This document shows positions 6,913 to 14,738 of a DNA stretch of 36,128 bases, one piece after another. Under the pieces are notes generated by a model. The model did not search any database. It was given only the letters and a program-made list of their open reading frames with translations, and had not been told where the DNA came from. Every line of letters starts with the position of its first letter. Positions within the stretch are counted from its first letter, which is position 1. The DNA is taken from the NCBI GenBank assembly GCA_001800975.1, contig MGWK01000006.1:1-36128 (forward strand). The letters run 5' to 3'. The stretch comes from Flavobacteria bacterium RIFCSPLOWO2_12_FULL_35_11 (GTDB lineage: Bacteria > Bacteroidota > Bacteroidia > Flavobacteriales > Flavobacteriaceae). The position numbers were made by a program, and so were the translations under genes.

Positions 6913-8613
6913 TTATTTAAAAAATTTATCAAATAAAGCAATTCCCAACCTTGAATATTGACTTGATTTATAGTCTTTAAACGGAAATGAATCTATTTTT
7001 TTCATTTTAGAAATATATCCATCTTTGTCTAATAAAGTGCCATTCAAAATAATATTTCTAAAACAAATAAGCAAACCATTAATAATAGTTGCGTTCAGAA
7101 TTCTATTTTCAACACTTTTATTTATTGTCCATCTAGAATGTCCTACGGATTCTTGGACTGCACTAAACCAAATATTTAACTCTAAATGACAAAACTCAAT
7201 ATATTCCTGTAATAATGCAGTATTATCTTTCTGTATTAGTTGTTCTTTTTCTAAATTCAGCCAAGTTTTAAATAAACTATCTTCTCCTTTTAGTTTTACC
7301 AATGGTCTTAGTCCAAAACTCACTATTGATGCAGTTTTTAATTTATTCTTATCGTAAAAATTTCTTTCAAACTTATCTCTTAATACACCACTATTATTTA
7401 ATTTACTTATAATTGATATTCCTATAGAGTCAGCTAAAAATGGATTAATTAATACCCCTATTGCTTGTTTTAAACCTGAAGCTGCATTTGCTTGATTTGA
7501 ATTTATTTCTAAAAACAACTTAGATTCGAATCTTATTTTATCCAATTTTGAAACGTTATGAGGATAGATAATTCCTGTAACCAATAAATTCTGTGTTACT
7601 CGAAGTTTGCTTATTACATCATCAAATTGTCCGCCCTCATGATAAGAATAAACTCTATGTTGTCCATCAATTAATCCAATTGTATTCATCCCAGCAGGTA
7701 ATTGAATGCCAACTGCTTTTGTTTCATTAATTTTACTTGGATCAACAGTGTTTTCGTCTTTATCAAGAATCTTTGTAGTTTCCGCAAGTGTAACAATAAT
7801 ATTATTAATGAATACTCTGCCGGAATCATTAAGGTAATTTCTAATAGAATTTATCTTTTTAGACATAATCATCCTTTGATATAAACCTGTTTCATCATTC
7901 CAAGCATCTTTTCGAAGAACATATGATCGTTCTAATAGTGACTTCGGATCGATGTAAAATGAAACAATTTTATAACCTTTACTATAATTACTGAATGATT
8001 CAGGTAATATAGATCCTTCATAAACATGTTTTGACACAGAAGACCGCCCCAAAATATTATTGCCTATTCTTTTAAAGTCAATCCCAAAAAAATTATATAA
8101 CTCGAACCGAGAAGACAATTTTATAGCTAGAGTTAAGCTTTTAAAATACTCAATAGTGGAATATTCAAAGTATTTAATTTGTGGGATTTCAGCTTTTAGA
8201 CTATCACTTATTTCATTTAATGGACAATAAAGAATTACAACATTACATTGATGGGTGCTGTATATGTCGTTTCGAAAACCTTTAAATGACGCAAATTTAC
8301 TATCAAAAAATTCAATAAATTCATGTGTTTCTTCTAATATTTTATTATACAAAAAAACTTTCTTTTTTAGATGTCCTGAAAGATTTGATGTTGCTGTGGT
8401 TGTATATTCTGTAAATATTAATATATTTTCATATATAAAAACATCGTCAAAATCGCTTGTGGTTCCGTGATAAGTAAATTCTTTATCAGCAACAGTATAA
8501 GCTCTTTTGAATCCACTGCGTTCAAATATCTTTCTTATTTCATCAATATGTTTTAACTTAATCTTATCTTCAGGAGTTAATTTCGGTTTCTTTTTGATTT
8601 TCTTCTTTACCAT
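6913..8613 (-). CDS. DGQHR-domain protein (DndB/DpdB-like) with a nuclease-like N-terminus
   Basis: This 566-residue protein has the signature IDGQHRVYSYHEG at residues 315-327. A later FLEINSNQAN at about 367-376 is also conserved in DGQHR proteins such as DndB of phosphorothioate systems and DpdB-like proteins of 7-deazaguanine systems. The N-terminus is very basic (KKKIKKKPK). Residues 53-71 read like a PD-(D/E)xK core: two Asp, then E62, a hydrophobic strand and E69, but Thr71 stands where Lys is expected. It follows the methyltransferase by 50 bp on the same strand, so one transcript is likely. Base composition is low (13 of 60 G+C at both 6961-7020 and 7381-7440). A defence role is inferred from family and context. 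Its biochemical activity is unknown. Confidence 0.8.
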   Translation of the reverse strand: MVKKKIKKKPKLTPEDKIKLKHIDEIRKIFERSGFKRAYTVADKEFTYHGTTSDFDDVFIYENILIFTEYTTTATSNLSGHLKKKVFLYNKILEETHEFIEFFDSKFASFKGFRNDIYSTHQCNVVILYCPLNEISDSLKAEIPQIKYFEYSTIEYFKSLTLAIKLSSRFELYNFFGIDFKRIGNNILGRSSVSKHVYEGSILPESFSNYSKGYKIVSFYIDPKSLLERSYVLRKDAWNDETGLYQRMIMSKKINSIRNYLNDSGRVFINNIIVTLAETTKILDKDENTVDPSKINETKAVGIQLPAGMNTIGLIDGQHRVYSYHEGGQFDDVISKLRVTQNLLVTGIIYPHNVSKLDKIRFESKLFLEINSNQANAASGLKQAIGVLINPFLADSIGISIISKLNNSGVLRDKFERNFYDKNKLKTASIVSFGLRPLVKLKGEDSLFKTWLNLEKEQLIQKDNTALLQEYIEFCHLELNIWFSAVQESVGHSRWTINKSVENRILNATIINGLLICFRNIILNGTLLDKDGYISKMKKIDSFPFKDYKSSQYSRLGIALFDKFFK

Positions 8614-8663
8614 TCTTAGTTTGGTTGATTTAAATACACTCAGGTTAATTTTTTTATTAAATA

Positions 8664-9947
8664 TTATTCATAATCTTTTTCATTTAAATCAACTTTTATA
8701 TTACTAAATATAATAATTGGTTTAGGAGATTCATTTATTTCATTTTTATTTATTCTACTTGAAAACTTATGAGTTACCTTATTTGAATAACAGTAAACAA
8801 ATTTTTGTTTCACTTTAGATTCAAAAATATCATAGAGTGTTGTAAAATAAAATATTGGTTCAATTCCAAATTTTGACAATGGTTGTTTGAGCGTTAGTTT
8901 TATTATTTCCTTATTAAGTTTTATTTCGTCATACTTTTCAGAAAATAAAATATTGTATTTAACTTGTAATAGAGCGTTTTTCTTTACAGGTTTTTGGTTT
9001 GTAATTTCAACACTAATTTTTAAATTTTCACTAAGAAGCCCTATTTTTTTTAATTCATTGTAGAGTAACCTAGCATATTTTAATGCTCTTAGTTCAAAAA
9101 TTAATTTTTCAAATTTATCTTGATCTAAAGTATTTTGCTCTTCAAATAAAAAATCATTTCGTTTCACTTCTCCTGTATTATTTAAATAATTGTGAAACAT
9201 TTCAATATAATCTGGATTTAATTCAAATCCGATATATTTCCTATTCATATTAACAGCTTTGGATAGAACAGCTCCCGAACCTGAAAAACAATCTAATACA
9301 ACATCATTTTCGTTGGTTGTTATTTTAAGAATTTGTTCTATTAATTCTTCTGGTAATGGGCAAAAATGATCAATATATCCATTACCCCAAGAACCTTGAA
9401 CTGGAATCCCAAAGTCCCAAAGTGCGTCTGGTGTTTTTCCTTTAGGATTATATCTTTCAGGATATTTTACCCACCATTTTTTTAAAGAAGTAAAATCTCT
9501 AACTCTATCGATAAAAAAATTAAATTCTGTAGATTTTGAAAAAACGAGAATGTATTCAAAAATACTTCTCATTTGTCCTTTATGAGCCCAAGGTACTGTT
9601 TTATCTTTTTTCCAAATTATTATTTCTTGAAGCTTCCACCCAACTTCTTTAATTTTATTTGAAAAATCAAATGGTAATGGGACTACTTCTCCATCTCTTC
9701 TATAAGCATCAATAATTACCCATAATGTTCCTGAATCTTTAGTTACATCATATACATTTTTAAAAACAACTTTTAAATCATTTAAATACTCATCATATTC
9801 TTGTCCAAATCCTATTTGTTGTTCTGATCCGTAATCCTTTAAATCGAAATATGGCGGTGAAGTAATTGTTACATCAACCAATTTTTCCTTGATAACACTA
9901 TTTATTAAACGTGCATCAACATTATGTACTTTATATATCTTTTCCAT
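8664..9947 (-). CDS. DNA methyltransferase, beta class (N4-cytosine or N6-adenine)
   Basis: This 427-residue enzyme transfers a methyl group from S-adenosylmethionine to a base in a specific DNA site. The catalytic motif IV is TSPPY at residues 29-33. The AdoMet motif I, DCFSGSG at 219-225, comes after it, which defines the beta order. FELNPDY at 241-247 is the next cofactor strand. TSPPY is frequent in N4-cytosine enzymes but also occurs in N6-adenine ones, so the base is open. A target-recognition region lies between the motifs. The last 165 residues or so match nothing I recognise and could be a partner-binding domain. The gene leads an operon with the DGQHR gene and is divergent from the glycosylase-like gene. 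No classical restriction endonuclease gene is adjacent. Confidence 0.92.
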   Translation of the reverse strand: MEKIYKVHNVDARLINSVIKEKLVDVTITSPPYFDLKDYGSEQQIGFGQEYDEYLNDLKVVFKNVYDVTKDSGTLWVIIDAYRRDGEVVPLPFDFSNKIKEVGWKLQEIIIWKKDKTVPWAHKGQMRSIFEYILVFSKSTEFNFFIDRVRDFTSLKKWWVKYPERYNPKGKTPDALWDFGIPVQGSWGNGYIDHFCPLPEELIEQILKITTNENDVVLDCFSGSGAVLSKAVNMNRKYIGFELNPDYIEMFHNYLNNTGEVKRNDFLFEEQNTLDQDKFEKLIFELRALKYARLLYNELKKIGLLSENLKISVEITNQKPVKKNALLQVKYNILFSEKYDEIKLNKEIIKLTLKQPLSKFGIEPIFYFTTLYDIFESKVKQKFVYCYSNKVTHKFSSRINKNEINESPKPIIIFSNIKVDLNEKDYE

Positions 9948-10015
9948 TAAAACAAAAAGCCTCCAAAATTTATGGAAATTATCTAATTTTTTTATTATTT
10001 AAGAATAATCAGTTC

Positions 10016-10023
10016 CAAAGATA
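10016..10023 (-). promoter_or_regulatory. -7 box (TATCTTTG) for the methyltransferase operon
   Basis: The minus strand reads TATCTTTG, a perfect TAnnTTTG match, about 70 bp upstream of the methyltransferase ATG in the 154-bp divergent region. The -33 element is weak. The glycosylase-like gene must start in the other direction from the same region, so shared control is possible. Confidence 0.55.
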
Positions 10024-10101
10024 CAAAAGCAAAATGAACTATTTTAAAGATAAATAAGTATTTAGAAATTGATATCTTAGCTCATATTTTTATTATAAAT
10101 T

Positions 10102-10815
10102 ATGGAGTTTCATCCTCGAATAAATATAGCAGACACAAGTTTAAAAGAATCAAAGATAATTCTCGGAAGTTTTCCAACTTGGTCATTATCTAATTCAGAT
10201 TTAAATGAAGATAAAAAAGCAATCCAAATGAAAAATGGAGATGTTCCTTTTTTCTTTGGAAGTTCTGTAAATAGATTCTGGGACTGGTATTATAAATATG
10301 TTGATAATTTAATCATCATAGAAGATGCCAATTCCATTCAGAAAAGTTTGAAAGCAAATTCAATAGGAATTACTGATTTAATTATTAGTTGTGATAGAAA
10401 GGATAAATCATCTTTAGATAAACATTTAACAAAAAGAACATACAATCATAACTTTTTTGAAGATCCGAAACAAGGAGAAAATATAAAACTACTTTGTACT
10501 TCAAAAGGAGTTATGAATGAAATGTTATTAAATAAAAAGTTTTTTAAGATTCATCCTAAATTGAAAATTGATATAGAGAAATCCGTTATTTTTCAAAAAC
10601 AAATGATTCAAAAAATTGACGGTAATTTGAATCTAGTTAAAAACCCTTTTTATAGATCAATAAAATCCGAATCCGGTGGTAACATAGAATGCATTTCCAT
10701 TCCATCTCCTGGGAGTCCATATAGAAGATTGGTTGATTTTGGGTTTAATTCAAAAAATGCAGAAACTTTTTTAGATGATTATTTAAAAGTTGCTTTTGAG
10801 TGGTTTACAAAATAA
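10102..10815 (+). CDS. Uracil/hypoxanthine-DNA glycosylase superfamily protein
   Basis: This 237-residue protein carries the hallmarks of the Mug/hypoxanthine-DNA glycosylase branch of the UDG superfamily. ILGSFPTW at residues 20-27 corresponds to the first motif. FFGSSVNRFWDW at 51-62 corresponds to the family's (Y/F)-(Y/A)-x-x-P-x-NRFW. GITDLIISCDR at 89-99 with SSLD after it matches the G-I-x-x-W/x-D-V...C-x-R...SLD block. ISIPSPGSP at 198-206 matches the LPSPSP loop that enters the minor groove. Unlike housekeeping members it is longer and has inserts at about 28-50 and 140-190. It sits divergently beside the methyltransferase and shares its AT-rich composition. It might excise a modified or unprotected base, as a repair enzyme or as a restriction effector. 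The activity is inferred. Confidence 0.65.
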   Translation: MEFHPRINIADTSLKESKIILGSFPTWSLSNSDLNEDKKAIQMKNGDVPFFFGSSVNRFWDWYYKYVDNLIIIEDANSIQKSLKANSIGITDLIISCDRKDKSSLDKHLTKRTYNHNFFEDPKQGENIKLLCTSKGVMNEMLLNKKFFKIHPKLKIDIEKSVIFQKQMIQKIDGNLNLVKNPFYRSIKSESGGNIECISIPSPGSPYRRLVDFGFNSKNAETFLDDYLKVAFEWFTK

Positions 10816-10860
10816 ATAATAATTATTCCATTCCACACACATTTAACTTCCCTCCTATCT

Positions 10861-10892
10861 TTTGTTGTGCAAAATTGGTGTTCATAACTTTG
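10861..10892 (+). promoter_or_regulatory. Bacteroidota-type promoter for the secreted thioredoxin-like gene
   Basis: TTTG at 10861-10864, a 20-bp gap and TAACTTTG at 10885-10892 match the -33/-7 consensus well. A second TAnnTTTG box (TATTTTTG) at 10964-10971 with TTTG at 10944-10947 lies nearer the ATG at 10991 and could be an additional start. Confidence 0.6.
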
Positions 10893-10990
10893 GCATAAGC
10901 AACTTTTAAGCATAAAACTTTCATAAATTCAACCATTTAAATTTTTGGGTAAAAAATTTATCCTATTTTTGGACTCTAAAATTTTATCCC

Positions 10991-11503
10991 ATGAAAAAAC
11001 AAATCCTATTTATCATCATCATGTTTTTGATAATTGATTTAAATGCCCAAACTGCAGAAGTAAAATTATACAATCCGGAGGCTGACGCTAAAACCGATCT
11101 TCAAAACCTGGTTGCAAAAGCAAATGCCGAAGGAAAACATGTGCTGGTGCAAATTGGCGGAAACTGGTGCAGCTGGTGTGTTAAATTCAATAAAAAAGTC
11201 ACCGAAAATGATACCTTAAAAAGTGTATTGACAGAGAAATACATCACTTATCATCTTAATTATTCCAAAGAAAATTGGAATGAAGATATTTTGGCCAATT
11301 TGGGTTACCCGCAACGCTTTGGTTTTCCGGTTTTTGTGGTCTTGGATGGTAAAGGAAACAGGTTACACACCCAAAACAGCGTTTATTTAGAGGAAGATAA
11401 AAGCTATTCAACCAAAGAAGTGTTGGAATTTTTTAATAGCTGGTCCCCTACTGCCATAGATCCTAAAAGTTATCCTTCCAAAGACAGAAGTAAGTTAAAT
11501 TAA
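10991..11503 (+). CDS. Secreted thioredoxin-like protein (thioredoxin_7/DUF255-like)
   Basis: This 170-residue protein has a cleavable signal peptide (hydrophobic core at residues 6-17, likely cut after LNAQ). It therefore acts in the periplasm or is lipid-free secreted. The active site is NWCSWCVKF, a CxxC with Ser-Trp between the cysteines, in the GGNWCSWC context of thioredoxin_7-type proteins. RFGFPVFVVLDGKG holds the cis-proline. A reductase or disulfide-exchange role in the envelope is probable, with unknown partner. It has its own promoter at 10861-10892, and a bidirectional hairpin follows at 11537-11562. It marks the right border of the AT-rich island, with normal composition. Confidence 0.88.
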   Translation: MKKQILFIIIMFLIIDLNAQTAEVKLYNPEADAKTDLQNLVAKANAEGKHVLVQIGGNWCSWCVKFNKKVTENDTLKSVLTEKYITYHLNYSKENWNEDILANLGYPQRFGFPVFVVLDGKGNRLHTQNSVYLEEDKSYSTKEVLEFFNSWSPTAIDPKSYPSKDRSKLN

Positions 11504-11536
11504 TAGTTGCTGACAACCAGCATTGTAGTAATCATT

Positions 11537-11562
11537 AAAATAGCGCCAAGAGGCGCTATTTT
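11537..11562. terminator. Terminator hairpin, left of the twin pair
   Basis: AAAATAGCGCC at 11537-11547 pairs with GGCGCTATTTT at 11552-11562 across a 4-nt loop. The flanking A and T runs let it work on both strands. It ends the secreted thioredoxin-like gene. A nearly identical hairpin lies at 11998-12025. Confidence 0.85.
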
Positions 11563-11598
11563 ACATATATAGCATTTATAATTTTTTATTTATTTCCA

Positions 11599-11667
11599 AT
11601 GTGTGAATTATGCAAATATGATTAAAAATTATGTAACGCGAATTTCAGCTATTGAACGCACCTTTGC
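11599..11667 (+). promoter_or_regulatory. Shared promoter module, copy B (79-aa gene)
   Basis: This block aligns without gaps to 2680-2748. ATGTGTGAAT at 11599 is followed by TATGTAAC ending at 11637, exactly 19 bp, then CGCACCTTTGC at 11657-11667. The 79-aa ATG is 39 bp downstream. In the 39 bases through GTAAC, 31 or 32 are identical to copy A. Confidence 0.5.
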
Positions 11668-11706
11668 ACCACGTAATAATACACTATAAAAATAAAAACC
11701 TCTATC

Positions 11707-11946
11707 ATGGAAAAAGGAAATATTGAAATTAAAGAAGAAATTTTAAGAAAATTAGAAGACATTAAAAATACCACAGAAAGTTTGGTCGTAAAAGTTGGCC
11801 ATCTTCAGGTAGATTTATTTAATTACCCTGATAAAGAACTTGAAAAATTTCTTGATACCCTAAACAAAGCTTTTTCAGACAAACACGTGCTGATTTCTGA
11901 AATTTGTAACAAACATGAAGAAGAAGTTAATCATTTAAAGTTGTAA
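11707..11946 (+). CDS. Small helical protein of unknown function, stress-promoter linked
   Basis: This 79-residue soluble protein is Lys/Glu rich and lacks cysteines except one near the C-terminus. It has no signal or membrane span. Heptad-like spacing of Leu, Ile and Val through residues 10-40 (ILRKLEDIKNTTESLVVKV) suggests a short coiled coil, followed by a second helix. I do not recognise a family. The gene stands alone between two nearly identical bidirectional terminators (11537-11562 and 11998-12025), so it is transcribed as a single cistron. Its upstream region is the shared 69-bp module also found before the lipocalin/OmpA operon. A general-stress role is inferred from that link only. 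Confidence 0.75.
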   Translation: MEKGNIEIKEEILRKLEDIKNTTESLVVKVGHLQVDLFNYPDKELEKFLDTLNKAFSDKHVLISEICNKHEEEVNHLKL

Positions 11947-11997
11947 TACACTTTTACCAATTGAACTTAACAGGCTTGAAAAGCCAATAGAAAACAT

Positions 11998-12025
11998 AAA
12001 AATAGCGCCTTTCGGCGCTATTTTT
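11998..12025. terminator. Terminator hairpin, right of the twin pair
   Basis: AAAAATAGCGCC at 11998-12009 pairs with GGCGCTATTTTT at 12014-12025 around a TTTC loop. It lies between the 79-aa gene and the convergent Old Yellow Enzyme gene and should stop both. Its stem sequence nearly equals that at 11537-11562. Confidence 0.88.
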
Positions 12026-12055
12026 CATGATATTGGTTTTCTTAATTGTATGCTA

Positions 12056-13156
12056 TTACAATTTAACCGGTTCATAATCCAAATAGCCTTTTTTGCCCGG
12101 CGTGTAAAATGTATTTTGGTTCCATTCGGTCAATGCCAAATTATTTTCAAAGCGCTCCACCAAATCCGGATTAGAAATAAAGGGTTTTCCAAACGCCACC
12201 AAATCGGCTTCGCCACGTTCAATTACCGCATTTCCGGTTTCTTGCGTAAATCCGCCATTGATCATTAAAGTTCCGTGATATAATGGCCTAAAATGTTTTG
12301 CGATTTCTGTTACGGCAAAAGGAATTTTGGAAACATCGGTAAACGGTTCAGACAAATGAACATAAGCCAACTGATAATTGTTTAGTTTTTTTAGGAGATA
12401 TTCAAAAGTTGGAATGGTTTCTTCGTCAACCGTCATTCCGTGCAAATTGTGCATCGAAGGATTGAATCTCACCCCAATTTTTTGTTCCGGAATTTCATTT
12501 TTAACGGCATCCAACACTTCAAAAAAGAACCTTGTCCTGTTTTCTATGCTTCCGCCATAATTGTCGGTTCGCTGGTTAGAACATTTATTAAAAAACTGAT
12601 GAAACAAATAACCGTTTGAGGAATGGATTTCCACGCCGTCAAAACCGGCTTCGGCAGCATTTTTTGCCGCTTGCCTAAAATCGTTGATGGTTGTTTTAAT
12701 ATCCTCAATCGTCATTGCTTTTGGCGTTACCGTATCTTTAAATCCTTGTGGCGTAAACGATTTGCTGTTCGGATTGATTGCTGATGGCGCCAAAGGCAAT
12801 TCGCCATGATGAAAATCGGGATGTGAAACCCTGCCCACATGCCACAATTGAATAAAGATTTTCCCTCCTTTCGCATGAACGCGTTCGGTAACTTTTTTCC
12901 AGCCATCCGCTTGCGCTTTTGTAAAAATTCCGGGTGTGTTTACGTAACCAACAGCCATTTCAGAAACTTGTGCGCCCTCGGTGATGATCAATCCTGCAGA
13001 TGCTCGCTGCTCATAATAAGCAGCTTGCAAGTCTTCTGTTGGTTTAAATTCCGGATTGTCGGCCCTGCTTCTGGTCATTGGGGCCATCACAATCCTATTT
13101 TTTAATTCCAGTCCGTTTTTAGAATAAGGTTGCAACAATGCTTGTTTATTTTCCAT
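12056..13156 (-). CDS. Old Yellow Enzyme family FMN-dependent alkene reductase
   Basis: This 366-residue flavoenzyme uses FMN and NAD(P)H to reduce activated C=C bonds such as N-ethylmaleimide, nitroalkenes or quinone-like electrophiles. The N-terminal strand LKNRIVMAPMTRSRA is the FMN-binding start of class I OYEs. FIQLWHVGRVSHP and EIHSSNGYLFHQFF, the latter with the substrate-binding His and Asn, follow. DNYGGSIENRTRF and the late GEADLVAFGKPFISNPDL are also diagnostic. The length is normal. It is convergent with the 79-aa gene through a terminator. An inverted repeat GTATG-N9-CATAC at 13185-13203 just upstream could be an operator for a thiol- or electrophile-sensing repressor. No regulator gene is adjacent. 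Confidence 0.95.
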   Translation of the reverse strand: MENKQALLQPYSKNGLELKNRIVMAPMTRSRADNPEFKPTEDLQAAYYEQRASAGLIITEGAQVSEMAVGYVNTPGIFTKAQADGWKKVTERVHAKGGKIFIQLWHVGRVSHPDFHHGELPLAPSAINPNSKSFTPQGFKDTVTPKAMTIEDIKTTINDFRQAAKNAAEAGFDGVEIHSSNGYLFHQFFNKCSNQRTDNYGGSIENRTRFFFEVLDAVKNEIPEQKIGVRFNPSMHNLHGMTVDEETIPTFEYLLKKLNNYQLAYVHLSEPFTDVSKIPFAVTEIAKHFRPLYHGTLMINGGFTQETGNAVIERGEADLVAFGKPFISNPDLVERFENNLALTEWNQNTFYTPGKKGYLDYEPVKL

Positions 13157-13184
13157 GGCTTAATTTAATTTGTTCGTTTGTACT

Positions 13185-13203
13185 GTATGAAATAATAGCA
13201 TAC
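13185..13203. promoter_or_regulatory. Candidate operator upstream of the Old Yellow Enzyme gene
   Basis: GTATG at 13185-13189 and CATAC at 13199-13203 form an inverted repeat with a 9-bp spacer, 29-47 bases upstream of the ATG. Flanking TTTGTAC and AAAATG extend it imperfectly. The position fits a repressor site overlapping the promoter. The rest of the 13157-13500 intergenic region shows nothing else clear. Confidence 0.3.
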
Positions 13204-13500
13204 AAAATGAAAATTAATATAACCCAAATTTAATATTTTCGTTCACCATAAACAACAATAACGCTTTCTTTTAAATGTCAATAATTCATCATTGCTTTTC
13301 TTTATTGAAGTTTTATAGGCAAATTAAAATTTATTGAGATCATTTAACATCCGAAAAAAATTGACTATATTAGACTTGCTGAAATTTAAGGCAGGAGCTA
13401 GCTGAAATGTTACTTTTGAACATTTTACAGATTGAAATTTCGGCTTTGTCACAAGAAGAATAAGTACGCTGAAAGTCATTAAGAACCATCGAAAATTCAA

Positions 13501-14622
13501 ATGCCCATGGTACAAATTGTAAAAACACTGGTTCCTCTCCCAACAAAAGGAAAATTTTCCGTGCTGGAAATTCTTCAATACACAGTCCTCATTTCCTTAG
13601 TGCTCTACTTTGGCAAAACGCTGTTTATTCCGCTAAGTTTTTCGATGCTCATTAGCTTTATTCTTTATCCGATATGCAAATGGCTTGAAAAAAAAGGAGT
13701 CAATAAAATCGGCAGCATTGCATTGGCAATTTCCATAACATTCATTCTATTGGGAGCCATCGTTTACTTGCTGTTCTCACAAATTGAGGGATTTTTGCAG
13801 GAATGGCATACGTTCCGGGTCAAATTTTCAGATTCCTTAGTGCAATTGTATGCTTTTCTTGAAGAACGGTATGGCATCAAAACCGACGGCTTATCGGAAC
13901 TTCCAAAAAATTTGGTGAATGGTTCGGGCGCACAAATTTTCGGATTTCTGATGAATACGGCCTATTCCATTTCTATGGCCGTCTTTTTCCTCATTATCAT
14001 TCCTGTTTTTTCGGCATTGATCCTTTATTATCGTGAAATTTTCACGAATGTGCTGTACAGACTTTTTCCTGCGGATAAAAAAGAATCCATTCACGAAATC
14101 CTTATTGAAACCATTCATTCCTATTATAATTTTGTTAAGGGCATGTTGCTGGTGTATTTAATTGTGGGCATTTTAAACAGTATTGGACTGGCAATTATTG
14201 GCATTCCCCACCCTATTATGTTCGGGTTTATCGCCTCAATTTTGACCTTTATTCCCTATGCCGGAATTATAATTTCCTCACTTTTGCCCATAGCTGTTTC
14301 ATGGGTAACCTTTGATTCATTGTGGTATCCTGTGGGAATAATTATGGTATTCGCATTTGTTCAATTGTTGGAAGCAAATATTATTTTCCCTTTTGCGGTG
14401 GGCAACCGTTTAAAAATAAATCCGCTTATCATCATTATTATGATTGTTGCCGGCGGAATTTTATGGGGAGCAGCTGGAATGATTTTATTTATTCCGTTTA
14501 TCAGCATCATAAAATTAATTGCCGATCGCACAGAAAGTTTAAAAACTTTGTCTTTATTGTTGGGAAGTGACAATCAACCCAAGAAAAAAAGCAAGTGGTT
14601 TTTTTCCAAAAAAACAACCTAG
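13501..14622 (+). CDS. AI-2E family permease
   Basis: This 373-residue inner membrane protein has about eight hydrophobic segments in the layout of the AI-2E (PerM/YdiK/TqsA) family. Two helices follow the start, then a large soluble loop at about residues 85-155, and a conserved C-terminal part. That part carries GIPHPIMFGFIASILTFIPYAG and LLPIAVSW, then EANIIFPFAVGNRLKINPL. The C-terminus is Lys-rich (KKKSKWFFSKK) and cytosolic. Family members have been linked to autoinducer export, Na+/H+ exchange or other solutes. The substrate here is open. Either ATG at 13501 or 13507 could start it. The 13157-13500 leader has no confident promoter. A dienelactone hydrolase gene follows 116 bp later. 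Confidence 0.9.
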   Translation: MPMVQIVKTLVPLPTKGKFSVLEILQYTVLISLVLYFGKTLFIPLSFSMLISFILYPICKWLEKKGVNKIGSIALAISITFILLGAIVYLLFSQIEGFLQEWHTFRVKFSDSLVQLYAFLEERYGIKTDGLSELPKNLVNGSGAQIFGFLMNTAYSISMAVFFLIIIPVFSALILYYREIFTNVLYRLFPADKKESIHEILIETIHSYYNFVKGMLLVYLIVGILNSIGLAIIGIPHPIMFGFIASILTFIPYAGIIISSLLPIAVSWVTFDSLWYPVGIIMVFAFVQLLEANIIFPFAVGNRLKINPLIIIIMIVAGGILWGAAGMILFIPFISIIKLIADRTESLKTLSLLLGSDNQPKKKSKWFFSKKTT

Positions 14623-14738
14623 GTTTTTCGAATAAATATTTTTTTTACGCCAATTTATTTATATTTGACAAACACAGATTTTTATTTATTGTCTTAATCT
14701 GCTGTATTTGTTCATTTTAAAACTAAAAAAATATCCTA

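Noticed and set aside
6789-10990. Direct repeats or att sites flanking the AT-rich island
   Set aside because: I compared 6789-6912 with 10816-10990 by eye and found no convincing duplicated sequence, tRNA or integrase.
13324-13578. Minus-strand ORF of 84 aa overlapping the AI-2E gene start
   Set aside because: It overlaps the well-supported permease start, has no recognisable motif and reads as the antisense of coding sequence.
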